A stretch of DNA of 21,610 nt from JALZAA01 sp035938395 (GTDB taxonomy: Bacteria; Actinomycetota; Acidimicrobiia; IMCC26256; JACDBD01), in NCBI GenBank assembly GCA_035938395.1, contig DASZGY010000013.1:1-21610 (forward strand). The letters run 5' to 3'. Below are positions 14,048 through 20,553 of the stretch, one piece after another. A program made the position numbers and the translations under genes. The notes beneath the pieces are model-generated. The model saw only the letters and a list, made by a program, of their open reading frames with translations. It did no database searches and was not told the DNA's origin. How positions within the stretch are numbered: position 1 is the first letter of the stretch; every line of letters begins with the position of its first letter.

Positions 14048-14686
14048 ATGGGCATGTTCAAGAAGCTGAAGCAGTTCAGCGGATCCGTCGACAAGGAACT
14101 GCTGCGGAACGGGCTACTCGGTCGCGGGACGATCCTCGACATCAAGCAGACGAACGTCAGCCGGGGTGAAGACGCCTTTTCGTCTCCCGTGTGCATCTTC
14201 ACGGTCGAGGTCGTCCTCGACAACGTGCCCGCCTACAACGCAACCTGCCGCCAGGCCGTGCCCCTGACTGTCGTACCGCAGATGGTCCCCGGCCAGACGG
14301 TCTGCGCGGTACGGGTCAATCCCGACAACCACGACGAGATCGCGCTCGACCTCGCCACCGAGCCGCCCGAGGTCACTCTGGCGCAGGGATCGGGGCAGGC
14401 CACCGCCGCCGACGTCCTCGCCCGCGGCAAGTCGGCACGAGCCGTGATCGTGCAGACCCAGCCCCTCGGCGTGAAGAACCCGCACGGTGTCGACATGCAC
14501 GCGTTCCTGCTGACAGTGATGCTCGACGGGGAGCAGCCGTACCAGGCGAAGGTGGGCAACCCGGTCCCGGAGGAGGCCGTCCCGCTGCTCTACCCCGGGT
14601 CGAACCTCCCCGCCAAGGTGTTGCCGGAGGAGCCTCAGGGTGTCGTGATCGACTTCAAGGCCGCGCTCGCCGAGTTCACGAAGTAG
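14048..14686 (+). CDS. hypothetical protein made of two related beta-rich halves
   Basis: 212 residues, ATG at 14048 with GAGGAG five bases upstream. No signal peptide or membrane segment; begins with a lysine-rich MFKKLKQF helix. Two halves align by eye. About 20-102 runs G-x-I-L-D...FTVEVVLDNVPAYNA...VPxTVVPQMVPG-x-V...V-N-P...IALDL. About 122-203 runs ARAVIVQ...FLLTVMLDGEQPYQA...VPEEAVPLLYPG-x-L...V-L-P...VVIDF. Shared features are the xTVxLD..PY.A core, a VP pair, a PG turn and a closing hydrophobic-Asp strand. That is a tandem duplication of an 80-residue beta domain. I do not know a function; similar architectures occur in actinobacterial cytoplasmic proteins of unknown role. The 3' end overlaps the convergent hydrolase gene by 11 bases. 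Confidence 0.82.
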   Translation: MGMFKKLKQFSGSVDKELLRNGLLGRGTILDIKQTNVSRGEDAFSSPVCIFTVEVVLDNVPAYNATCRQAVPLTVVPQMVPGQTVCAVRVNPDNHDEIALDLATEPPEVTLAQGSGQATAADVLARGKSARAVIVQTQPLGVKNPHGVDMHAFLLTVMLDGEQPYQAKVGNPVPEEAVPLLYPGSNLPAKVLPEEPQGVVIDFKAALAEFTK

Positions 14687-15569
14687 GCGCCAGCGCGTGA
14701 TCGAGCGCGGCGGCGAGCTCGTCGGGGGATTCCAGCATCGGGTAATGGCCGATGCCGCGCAGTCGTACGAGCGTCGCGTCCGGTCGCGCCTCGTGCACCC
14801 GTTCGGCCATCGGCCAGACGGCGATCGGGTCGAGGTCGCCCCACACGATCGACAACGGTGACGGGTGGCGCTCGATCGCGCCGGTCCAACGGCTTTCGTG
14901 CTCGCGGCGCTCCTCGACGTAGCGGATCGTGCGCGGCAGCAGGCGATCGCCGCCGTCCCGGAGGATGAGCTCGGCATCGACCTCGACGTCTTCGTCGGGC
15001 ACCAGCGCGTCGGGCGCGAGCGTGCCTCGGAGCGCGTCGACGAGCGCGTCTCGCCCGAGCCCGTCGGCCAGCCGTTCGTCCGGCAACGCGAGCAGGAGCT
15101 GCTGCCCGTCGGTGAGGTGCGCCATGTCGATGTACACCGAGCCGTTGGTCAGGACACGGCGCGTCACGTCGAACGACAGCGTGCCGTCGAGGCTGCGGGC
15201 GAGCAGCTCGCCGCCGACCGAGTCGCCCATGTCGTGGGTGACCAGCACGACCTCGTCGAGCCCGAGGTCGCCGGCGACCGCCTCGACCAGGTCCGCCTGC
15301 TCGAACAGCGAGTAGCGCTGGTCGGGCTTGTCCGAGAGGCCGAAGCCGAGGAGATCGGGAACGACGACCCGGTGACGGCGGGCGGACCGGTCGAGGACGC
15401 GATGCCAGTCGTACGACGACGTCGGAAAGCCGTGAAGCACGAGGACGGGCAGACCATCGTCGCCGCCGTCGGCCGATGCGCGATCGACGACGAACACGCG
15501 GTGGCCGTGCACCCGGTGATGCTCGCCGCGCTCGGCCCACCTCGCGACGCGTTCATCACCCGCCACCAC
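14676..15569 (-). CDS. alpha/beta hydrolase with Asp nucleophile (MEST/haloalkane dehalogenase/epoxide hydrolase-like)
   Basis: 297 residues from the GTG at 15569. The oxyanion region is LVLHGFPTSSYDW (43-55), the nucleophile elbow VTHDMGDSVGGEL (110-122) with Asp113 where lipases carry Ser, the likely acid in WGDLDPIAVWP (243-253, Asp247) and the catalytic His275 in GIGHYPMLESP (272-282). HDxGDxVxxELL, LTNGSVYID and HYPxLE strongly recall the MEST (PEG1) branch and its bacterial relatives, close to haloalkane dehalogenases and epoxide hydrolases. An Asp nucleophile implies C-halogen or epoxide chemistry in characterised relatives, but MEST-like enzymes have no settled reaction. The start is chosen by the TACGAT box six bases upstream on the minus strand; GTG 15566 is an alternative. 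Confidence 0.87.
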   Translation of the reverse strand: MVAGDERVARWAERGEHHRVHGHRVFVVDRASADGGDDGLPVLVLHGFPTSSYDWHRVLDRSARRHRVVVPDLLGFGLSDKPDQRYSLFEQADLVEAVAGDLGLDEVVLVTHDMGDSVGGELLARSLDGTLSFDVTRRVLTNGSVYIDMAHLTDGQQLLLALPDERLADGLGRDALVDALRGTLAPDALVPDEDVEVDAELILRDGGDRLLPRTIRYVEERREHESRWTGAIERHPSPLSIVWGDLDPIAVWPMAERVHEARPDATLVRLRGIGHYPMLESPDELAAALDHALAPTS

Positions 15570-15575
15570 GACAGC

Positions 15576-15585
15576 ATCGTAAGCT
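15576..15585. promoter_or_regulatory. bidirectional promoter: overlapping -10 boxes sharing one TA, both leaderless
   Basis: The minus strand reads TACGAT (15581-15576), then six bases, then GTG 15569. The plus strand reads TAAGCT (15580-15585), then eight bases, then GTG 15594. Both hexamers share T15580-A15581. Only 24 bases separate the two coding regions, and neither start has a Shine-Dalgarno sequence. Confidence 0.6.
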
Positions 15586-15593
15586 CCGCCGCC

Positions 15594-16451
15594 GTGCCGG
15601 TGACGTCCACTCAGAAATTCGACGCCGGCGAGGTGAACCTCGTCGTGCACGACTGGGGTGGCGACGGCCCCCCGGTCCTGCTCGCGCACCCGACCGGCTT
15701 CCACGGCCTCACGTGGGCGCCGGTGGCGGCGCGGCTCGTCGAGGCCGGGCGGCATGTGTGGTCGTTCGACTACCGCGGGCACGGCGACAGCGACAAGTCA
15801 CCCGACGGCTATCGGTGGTCGGAGTTCGCCGACGACGTCATGGCCGTCGTACACGAGCTCGACCTCGCCGGCGACACGACGCTGCTCGCGTGCGGCCACT
15901 CGAAGGGCGCCGCGTCGCTCCTGCTCGGCGAGGCGCGCGAGTCGGGCACCTTCGCCCGCCTCTGGTGTTACGAGCCGATCGTGTTCCCCAGCGACGAGCC
16001 GCTGGAGCCGCGGCACGATTTCCCGCTCTCGGAGGGTGCTCGCCGCCGCCGCGCCGTGTGGCCGTCACGTGACGAGGCGTTCGCGTCGTACGGGTCGAAG
16101 CCGCCGCTCGACGTGCTCGACCCCGCCGCGCTCCGCGCCTACGTGGACTACGGCCTGCGCGATCGGCCCGACGGTCAGGTCGAGCTGAAGTGCCGGCCGG
16201 AGGACGAGGCCTCCATCTACGCGATGGGCGTCGCCAACGGCGTGTACCCGCGGCTTCACGAGGTGCGCTGCCCGACGCTCGTCGTGTGCGGCGAGCACAC
16301 GGACGCCATTCCGCCCACGCTCGGCGAGATGATCGTCGAGCGGCTTCCTGCCGGCCGGCTCGAGGTCATGCCCGGCGTCGGCCATTTCGGGCCGATGCAG
16401 GACCCCGACGCGACCGTCGAGTCCATGCTGCGGTTCGCGGCTGCGACCTGA
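15594..16451 (+). CDS. alpha/beta fold hydrolase with Ser nucleophile
   Basis: 285 residues from the GTG at 15594. Motifs in order: VLLAHPTGFHGLTW (28-41) for the oxyanion hole, FDYRGHGDSDK (58-68), the nucleophile elbow ACGHSKGAASLL (99-110, Ser103), the likely acid in CGEHTDAIPP (about Asp238), and the catalytic His in GVGHFGPMQDP (about His263). The GHSKG elbow and DYRGHGDS make it a typical serine esterase/lactonase/C-C hydrolase-like enzyme; the substrate is unknown. GTG at 15600 is a possible alternative start. Although it sits back to back with another alpha/beta hydrolase, the two have different nucleophiles and diverge in sequence, so they are not a recent duplication. Confidence 0.9.
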   Translation: MPVTSTQKFDAGEVNLVVHDWGGDGPPVLLAHPTGFHGLTWAPVAARLVEAGRHVWSFDYRGHGDSDKSPDGYRWSEFADDVMAVVHELDLAGDTTLLACGHSKGAASLLLGEARESGTFARLWCYEPIVFPSDEPLEPRHDFPLSEGARRRRAVWPSRDEAFASYGSKPPLDVLDPAALRAYVDYGLRDRPDGQVELKCRPEDEASIYAMGVANGVYPRLHEVRCPTLVVCGEHTDAIPPTLGEMIVERLPAGRLEVMPGVGHFGPMQDPDATVESMLRFAAAT

Positions 16452-16462
16452 GAGCCCGCCAT

Positions 16463-16468
16463 TAGCGT
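16463..16468 (+). promoter_or_regulatory. TAGCGT -10 box, leaderless promoter of the Nudix gene
   Basis: TAGCGT is followed by seven bases and the ATG at 16476, in the 24-base gap after the hydrolase stop. An AAGG four bases before the ATG is too close for normal Shine-Dalgarno spacing. Confidence 0.5.
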
Positions 16469-16475
16469 CAAGGTC

Positions 16476-16967
16476 ATGTTCCGCGAACGGAAGGCAGCCC
16501 GCGTCTTGCTGGTCGCCGAAGGGCGGGTGCTGCTCCAGCAGGGCTTCGATCCCGGGAGGCCCGAGGCCGGAACGTGGTGGATCACGCCCGGTGGCGGCGT
16601 CAACGACGGCGAATCCGTCGAGGATGGGGCGTTGCGGGAGGTCCTCGAGGAGACCGGGCTCCACCTCTCACCTGCGCAGCTCGGACCGGTGATCGCAACG
16701 CGCGTCGCCCACTTCGAGTTCGACGGTCGCCAGTTCCGCCAGAGCGAGTCCTTCTTCGCCGTGCACGTCGAGACGTTCACTCCGCAGCATCACGGGTGGG
16801 ACGACGTCGAGCAGCGAGCGCTCCTGGGTCACCGGTGGTGGAGCGTCCCCGAGCTGCGGGCGACCGACGAGGCGGTGTACCCGGGCGAGCTGGCCGACGT
16901 GGTCCAGGCCGTCATCGACGGAACGCTCAAGGGGCCGATCCGGCTCGACACGGCGCGGCAAATCTGA
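16476..16967 (+). CDS. Nudix hydrolase
   Basis: 163 residues. The complete Nudix box GX5EX7REUXEEXGU is present at 40-62 (G40, E46, REVLEETGL 54-62), the Mg-binding site for hydrolysis of a nucleoside diphosphate linked to another group. The protein opens with ARVLLVAEGRVLLQQG, the usual first strands, and has WWSVPELRA near the C-terminus, typical of Nudix folds. The natural substrate (dNTP, NADH, ADP-sugar or CoA-type) cannot be read from the sequence. The ABC exporter starts 45 bases downstream and might be read from the same promoter. Confidence 0.95.
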   Translation: MFRERKAARVLLVAEGRVLLQQGFDPGRPEAGTWWITPGGGVNDGESVEDGALREVLEETGLHLSPAQLGPVIATRVAHFEFDGRQFRQSESFFAVHVETFTPQHHGWDDVEQRALLGHRWWSVPELRATDEAVYPGELADVVQAVIDGTLKGPIRLDTARQI

Positions 16968-17012
16968 GCGCCGCGCCCAAACGCGCGACTGCCCGCGCGA
17001 AGGTTCAGTCGG

Positions 17013-17948
17013 ATGATCGAGGTCCGAGGTCTGACGAAGCACTACGGGACGACCGTCGCCGTCGATGGTCTCTCGTTCCAGGTGCCGCCGGGGCGGGTCA
17101 CCGGGTTCCTGGGACCGAACGGGGCGGGCAAGACGACGACCATGCGCCTCATCCTCGGGCTCGATGCGCCGACGAGCGGGAGCGTGACCGTCGACGGCGA
17201 GCCCTATCGCCGGCGGCGCTTCCCGATCCACGAGGTCGGGGCGCTCCTGGACGCGCAGGGGCTGCACCCGGGCCGCAGCGCGGCGAGCCACTTGTGGTCG
17301 TTGGCGCAGAGCAATCGCATCGACCGGCGGCGCGTCGACGAGGTCCTCGAGATGGTCGGCCTGTCCGACGTGGCGACGCGCCGGGCGGGGCCGTTCTCAC
17401 TCGGGATGAAGCAACGGCTCGGGATCGCCGGCGCCCTGTTGGGAGATCCGCAGATCCTGATGTTCGACGAGCCCGTGAGCGGCCTCGACCCCGAGGGCAT
17501 CGTCTGGATCCGCGATCTCTTTCACCGGCTCGCAGCGGAGGGGCGCACCGTCTTCGTCTCGAGCCACGTCATGAGCGAGATGGCGCTCACCGCCCAGCAC
17601 CTCATCGTCATCGGGCGCGGCAAGCTCATCGCCGACGACAGCATCGAGCACATCACCGCCGGCGCGGGATCCTCGGTGCGGGTGCGATCGCCCCGACACG
17701 ACGAGCTCATGGCCTTGCTCGCGGGCGACGGGGCGACGGTTCGTAGCGAGGGAGACGCGTTGACGGTGACGGGCGTCGACGCCGCATACATCGGCGACCT
17801 CGCCGCCCGGCACGGCATCGCGCTGCACGAGCTCAGTCCGCAGCGGGCATCCCTCGAAGAAGCGTTCTTCGAGCTCACCGACAAAAGCGTCGAGTACCAC
17901 GGCGCCGACCTCACGCACAGCGGCGCGACCACGGAGAACCGCCGATGA
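17013..17948 (+). CDS. ABC transporter ATP-binding protein (ABC-2 type exporter)
   Basis: 311 residues. Walker A GPNGAGKTT (34-42), signature SLGMKQR (129-135), Walker B ILMFDEP (148-154) followed by SGLDPEG, and the H-loop His185 (VSSHVMSEM). The signature is FSLGMKQRLG rather than LSGGQ, as is usual in the DRA/CcmA-like drug and antibiotic exporter branch. A C-terminal accessory domain (about 220-300) ends in SLEEAFFELT, also typical of that branch. It energises the permease encoded next: its TGA overlaps the permease ATG by four bases. GAAGG nine bases before the ATG serves as ribosome binding site. The substrate is unknown. Confidence 0.96.
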   Translation: MIEVRGLTKHYGTTVAVDGLSFQVPPGRVTGFLGPNGAGKTTTMRLILGLDAPTSGSVTVDGEPYRRRRFPIHEVGALLDAQGLHPGRSAASHLWSLAQSNRIDRRRVDEVLEMVGLSDVATRRAGPFSLGMKQRLGIAGALLGDPQILMFDEPVSGLDPEGIVWIRDLFHRLAAEGRTVFVSSHVMSEMALTAQHLIVIGRGKLIADDSIEHITAGAGSSVRVRSPRHDELMALLAGDGATVRSEGDALTVTGVDAAYIGDLAARHGIALHELSPQRASLEEAFFELTDKSVEYHGADLTHSGATTENRR

Positions 17949-18793
17949 CCACAGCTGCTCCCACCACGACCGAGACGACCCCCGACGACGCCGTCACCCG
18001 GATGCCCTCACCCGGCGGCCGTGTCCTCCCGGCCGTCATCCGCTCCGAGTGGACCAAGATCCGCTCGGTTCGCTCGACGGTCTGGTCGCTGTTCGCCACC
18101 TTCGGCATCACCGTCGGACTCGGCGCGCTGTTCTGCTTCGCCTACGTCAGGCGGTACGACCACCTCGACATCCGGCAACGCCTCACGTTCGATCCCACCG
18201 TGCAGAGCCTGCGCGGTCTGTTCCTCGCCCAGATCGCGATCGGGGTCCTCGGCGTCCTGGTCATCAGCTCCGAGTACGCCACCGGCCTCATCCGAACCAC
18301 GCTGACCGCGGTTCCACAACGCCGCGTCCTCCTCGCGGCCAAGGCCGTCGTGTTCGGTGCGGTCGCGCTCGTCGTCAGCATGATCTCCGTGTTCGTGGCG
18401 TTCTTCGTCGGCCAGGCCGTGCTCCACGGCAAGCACCTCGGCGTCTCGCTCGGGGACCCCCACGTGCTGCGTGCCGTGCTCGGCGCCGGCGCCTACCTCA
18501 CGATCGTGGGGCTCCTCGGCCTCGCGCTCGGCGCCATCGTGCGCCGCACGGCGGGCGCCATCGCCACGCTCTTTGCCGTCGTGCTGGTGCTCCCGCTCCT
18601 GACTCGAGCGCTCCCCAGCCCGTGGGACACCGACATCGGCAAGTTCCTCCCCGCCGAGCTCGGCGCCGCGATGTTCAGCGTGCGACCAGATTCCGGCCTG
18701 CTCTCCCCCGGCACCGCGCTCGTCGTCGCGCTGGTATGGCTCGTGGTCGCGTTCACCGTCGCGGCCGTCCTCATCACGCGACGCGACGCGTAA
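17945..18793 (+). CDS. ABC-2 type transporter permease
   Basis: 282 residues with a 30-residue hydrophilic N-terminus rich in Thr and Pro, then SEWTKIRSVRSTVW, the usual cytoplasmic amphipathic lead of ABC-2 permeases. Six hydrophobic segments can be placed at about 46-67, 91-109, 130-158, 177-199, 203-221 and 256-277, the six-helix plan of the family. EYATGLIRTTLTAVPQRR between segments two and three is the common cytosolic coupling motif of this permease group. It forms the membrane part of the exporter with the ATPase upstream (ATGA overlap). It ends two bases before the stop of the convergent methyltransferase gene. Confidence 0.94.
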   Translation: MTTAAPTTTETTPDDAVTRMPSPGGRVLPAVIRSEWTKIRSVRSTVWSLFATFGITVGLGALFCFAYVRRYDHLDIRQRLTFDPTVQSLRGLFLAQIAIGVLGVLVISSEYATGLIRTTLTAVPQRRVLLAAKAVVFGAVALVVSMISVFVAFFVGQAVLHGKHLGVSLGDPHVLRAVLGAGAYLTIVGLLGLALGAIVRRTAGAIATLFAVVLVLPLLTRALPSPWDTDIGKFLPAELGAAMFSVRPDSGLLSPGTALVVALVWLVVAFTVAAVLITRRDA

Positions 18794-18795
18794 CG

Positions 18796-19608
18796 TCACT
18801 CCTTGGTCGCGGTGACGAACGCGACCTCGGTCGTGATCGTGAACTGACCCTCGCGGCGGATCTGCGCCGCGATCGCGTCGGACAGCTCACCCATGAGCTC
18901 CTCGCGCTGCTCGCCGACAGCTTGCGCGGCCGTCGTGCTCGCCGCGTGTCGGATGACCGGGGCGGCGTCCGTCACGATCACGGACGACCGCAGCCAGTGC
19001 ACCGACGCATCTTCGAAGTGCAGGCTGACGAAGCGCTCCGCATCGTCGGCGATCACACGCGGGTTCACGAGCCCGGCATCCTCGAGCGGCACGCGCAACC
19101 CGGTCTGATCGAGGAGCGGAAGCCAGAGCTCGTTCATCTCGGCCAGGTGTCGCCGGCCGTTCGTGGCGACGAGGAGCGTCCCCGTGTGCCGGAGGACCCT
19201 CGCCGCCTCCGCGACGGCCCTTGCGGGGTCGGGCACGTGGTAGAGCATGTGCATCATCATCACGGCGTCGAGTGATGCGTCGTTGAGCGGCAGCGCCTGG
19301 CTGTCGGCCGCGACCAACGCCGGCGGTGAGGACACGCCGGCGAGCATCCCGACTGACAGGTCGATGCCGACGACGCGAGCGCCGGCCCCGCGCAGGGCGT
19401 CGATGTACCGCCCGTCGCCGCAGCCGACGTCCCCGACGACACGACCGTCGAGCGGCGCCAGCAACGCGAGCGCCTCGCTTTTCAGGTCGATGTACGGCTG
19501 CTGGAAGTCGTAGAGGCTCGACCGCGCCGCAAGACCCGAAGGATCCGCATACGCCACCTCCCGCAGATACCGCGAATCTGCGCGGCTGACCCTCTCGGGC
19601 TGAGACAT
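18796..19608 (-). CDS. class I SAM-dependent methyltransferase
   Basis: 270 residues. Motif I VGDVGCGDGRYIDAL (58-72) binds S-adenosylmethionine, followed by VVGIDLSVGML for the acidic residue of motif II, then LPLNDASLDAVMMMHMLYHVPDPARAVAEAARVLR, the Methyltransf_11-type motif IV region and following helix. The N-terminal DPSGLAARSSLYDFQQPYIDLK and the C-terminal half (about 175-270), which includes several Met/Arg/Ala-rich helices, probably form the substrate lid. The acceptor is unknown. Start at ATG 19608 with TACGGT six bases upstream on the minus strand and no Shine-Dalgarno. It converges tail to tail with the ABC permease and diverges from another methyltransferase. Confidence 0.93.
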   Translation of the reverse strand: MSQPERVSRADSRYLREVAYADPSGLAARSSLYDFQQPYIDLKSEALALLAPLDGRVVGDVGCGDGRYIDALRGAGARVVGIDLSVGMLAGVSSPPALVAADSQALPLNDASLDAVMMMHMLYHVPDPARAVAEAARVLRHTGTLLVATNGRRHLAEMNELWLPLLDQTGLRVPLEDAGLVNPRVIADDAERFVSLHFEDASVHWLRSSVIVTDAAPVIRHAASTTAAQAVGEQREELMGELSDAIAAQIRREGQFTITTEVAFVTATKE

Positions 19609-19614
19609 CGCGCA

Positions 19615-19624
19615 ACCGTAACGT
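19615..19624. promoter_or_regulatory. bidirectional promoter: overlapping -10 boxes sharing one TA, both leaderless
   Basis: The minus strand reads TACGGT (19620-19615), then six bases, then ATG 19608. The plus strand reads TAACGT (19619-19624), then six bases, then GTG 19631. The TA at 19619-19620 is shared. The whole gap between the two genes is 22 bases and is symmetric in spacing. Confidence 0.65.
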
Positions 19625-19630
19625 GGTGCG

Positions 19631-20455
19631 GTGCCGTACGACCCGACGATCTATCGAGGGAGCGCGCGTTACTACGCGCCCGGTCGTCCGCCGTACTCGC
19701 GGGAGCTCGTCTCGACGCTCACCGACGAGGTCGGCCTGGACGGCTCCGGTCGTCTGCTGGACGTCGGGTGCGGGCCCGGCATTCTCACCGTCGAGCTCGC
19801 GCCCTCGTTCGACGAGGCGATCGGTCTCGACCCCGATGCAGACATGCTCGCCGAGGGCGAACGTCGCGCGCGTGAAGCCGAGGCGGACAACATCCGATGG
19901 GTCGAGGCAGTGGCGGAAGCGATCCCGACACTCGGCATCGGCCCCTGCAAGCTGGTGACGTTCGGATCGTCGTTCCAGTGGACGGACCAGGAGCGCGTCG
20001 CCGAAGCCGTCTACGACATCCTCGAACCGGGCGGTGCGCTGGCCCTGATCGTGAACACCGTCGAAGACCGGCCCGAGCCGGAGGGACCGGGGTACCCGCC
20101 CATCCCGCACGACGAGATCCGCGAGCTCGTCCGCCGGTACCTGGGATCCCGCCGGCGCGCCGGGCAGGGGTACCGCCCCGACACGTTCGAACGATACGAG
20201 GATGCCCTCGTCCGCACCCGGTTCGGCAAGCCGCGCGTCGTTTGGGCGGAGGGCCGACCCGACATCGTCCGCGACGTCGACGGCGTGCTCGCCGGCTACC
20301 TCTCGATGTCGTACGCCGCGCCGCACCTGTTCGGTGACCGGCTGCACGCGTTCGAGGCCGACGTGCGCGCACTGCTGACCGAGCGGTCACCCACCGGGTT
20401 GTTCTGGGATTGGCCCGGCGACACGGAGATCCTCCTCGCTCGCAAGCCTGGCTAG
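19631..20455 (+). CDS. class I SAM-dependent methyltransferase
   Basis: 274 residues from the GTG at 19631. Motif I LLDVGCGPGILTVEL (42-56) binds S-adenosylmethionine, followed by EAIGLDPDADML for motif II and KLVTFGSSFQWTDQERVAEAVYDILEPGGALALIV for motifs IV-VI. The N-terminal YDPTIYRGSARYYAPGRPPYS is the common lead of a large actinobacterial and proteobacterial methyltransferase group in which SSFQW/AFHW precedes the motif IV helix. The C-terminal DGVLAGYLSMSYAAPHLFGDRLHAFEADVRALL is also group-typical. The acceptor is unknown. Despite being back to back with another methyltransferase, the two are only distantly alike. The start is supported by TAACGT six bases upstream. Confidence 0.93.
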   Translation: MPYDPTIYRGSARYYAPGRPPYSRELVSTLTDEVGLDGSGRLLDVGCGPGILTVELAPSFDEAIGLDPDADMLAEGERRAREAEADNIRWVEAVAEAIPTLGIGPCKLVTFGSSFQWTDQERVAEAVYDILEPGGALALIVNTVEDRPEPEGPGYPPIPHDEIRELVRRYLGSRRRAGQGYRPDTFERYEDALVRTRFGKPRVVWAEGRPDIVRDVDGVLAGYLSMSYAAPHLFGDRLHAFEADVRALLTERSPTGLFWDWPGDTEILLARKPG

Positions 20456-20553
20456 GGCGGCGGGACGAGGTCCCAGTCGCCGGGCTCGCCGACGACCCGC
20501 CAGCCTCCGTAGGTCTTGAGATCGGGGTGATGCGAGCAGATGCGCTCGCCTTG
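20452..20553 (-). pseudogene. C-terminal remnant of an HNH endonuclease (DUF222/13E12-type), in frame after the oxidoreductase stop
   Basis: Directly after the TGA at 20554-20556 the same minus-strand frame stays open for 33 codons to a TAG at 20452-20454. It reads RICSHHPDLKTYGGW followed by VVGEPGDWDLVPPP. C-x-x-H-H-x-x-LK-x-Y-GGW...GEPGxWxxVPP is the tail of the HNH nuclease domain found at the end of the abundant actinobacterial DUF222/13E12 repeat proteins. The rest of the nuclease is absent, and there is no start codon of its own. It is either a decayed fragment left by recombination or an extension reached only by read-through of the TGA. Its stop overlaps the stop of the methyltransferase on the other strand. 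Confidence 0.62.
20462..20474. terminator. short GC-rich hairpin, weak terminator candidate
   Basis: GGGAC (20462-20466) and GTCCC (20470-20474) pair around GAG, seven bases after the methyltransferase stop, in a region where two genes converge. The stem is short and no T-tract follows, so this is a low-confidence call. Confidence 0.25.

Noticed and set aside
15570..15782. Longer N-terminus for the minus-strand alpha/beta hydrolase, up to 15782
   Set aside because: The extension runs antisense through the start of the next hydrolase gene, adds unlike sequence and would bypass the TACGAT promoter box.
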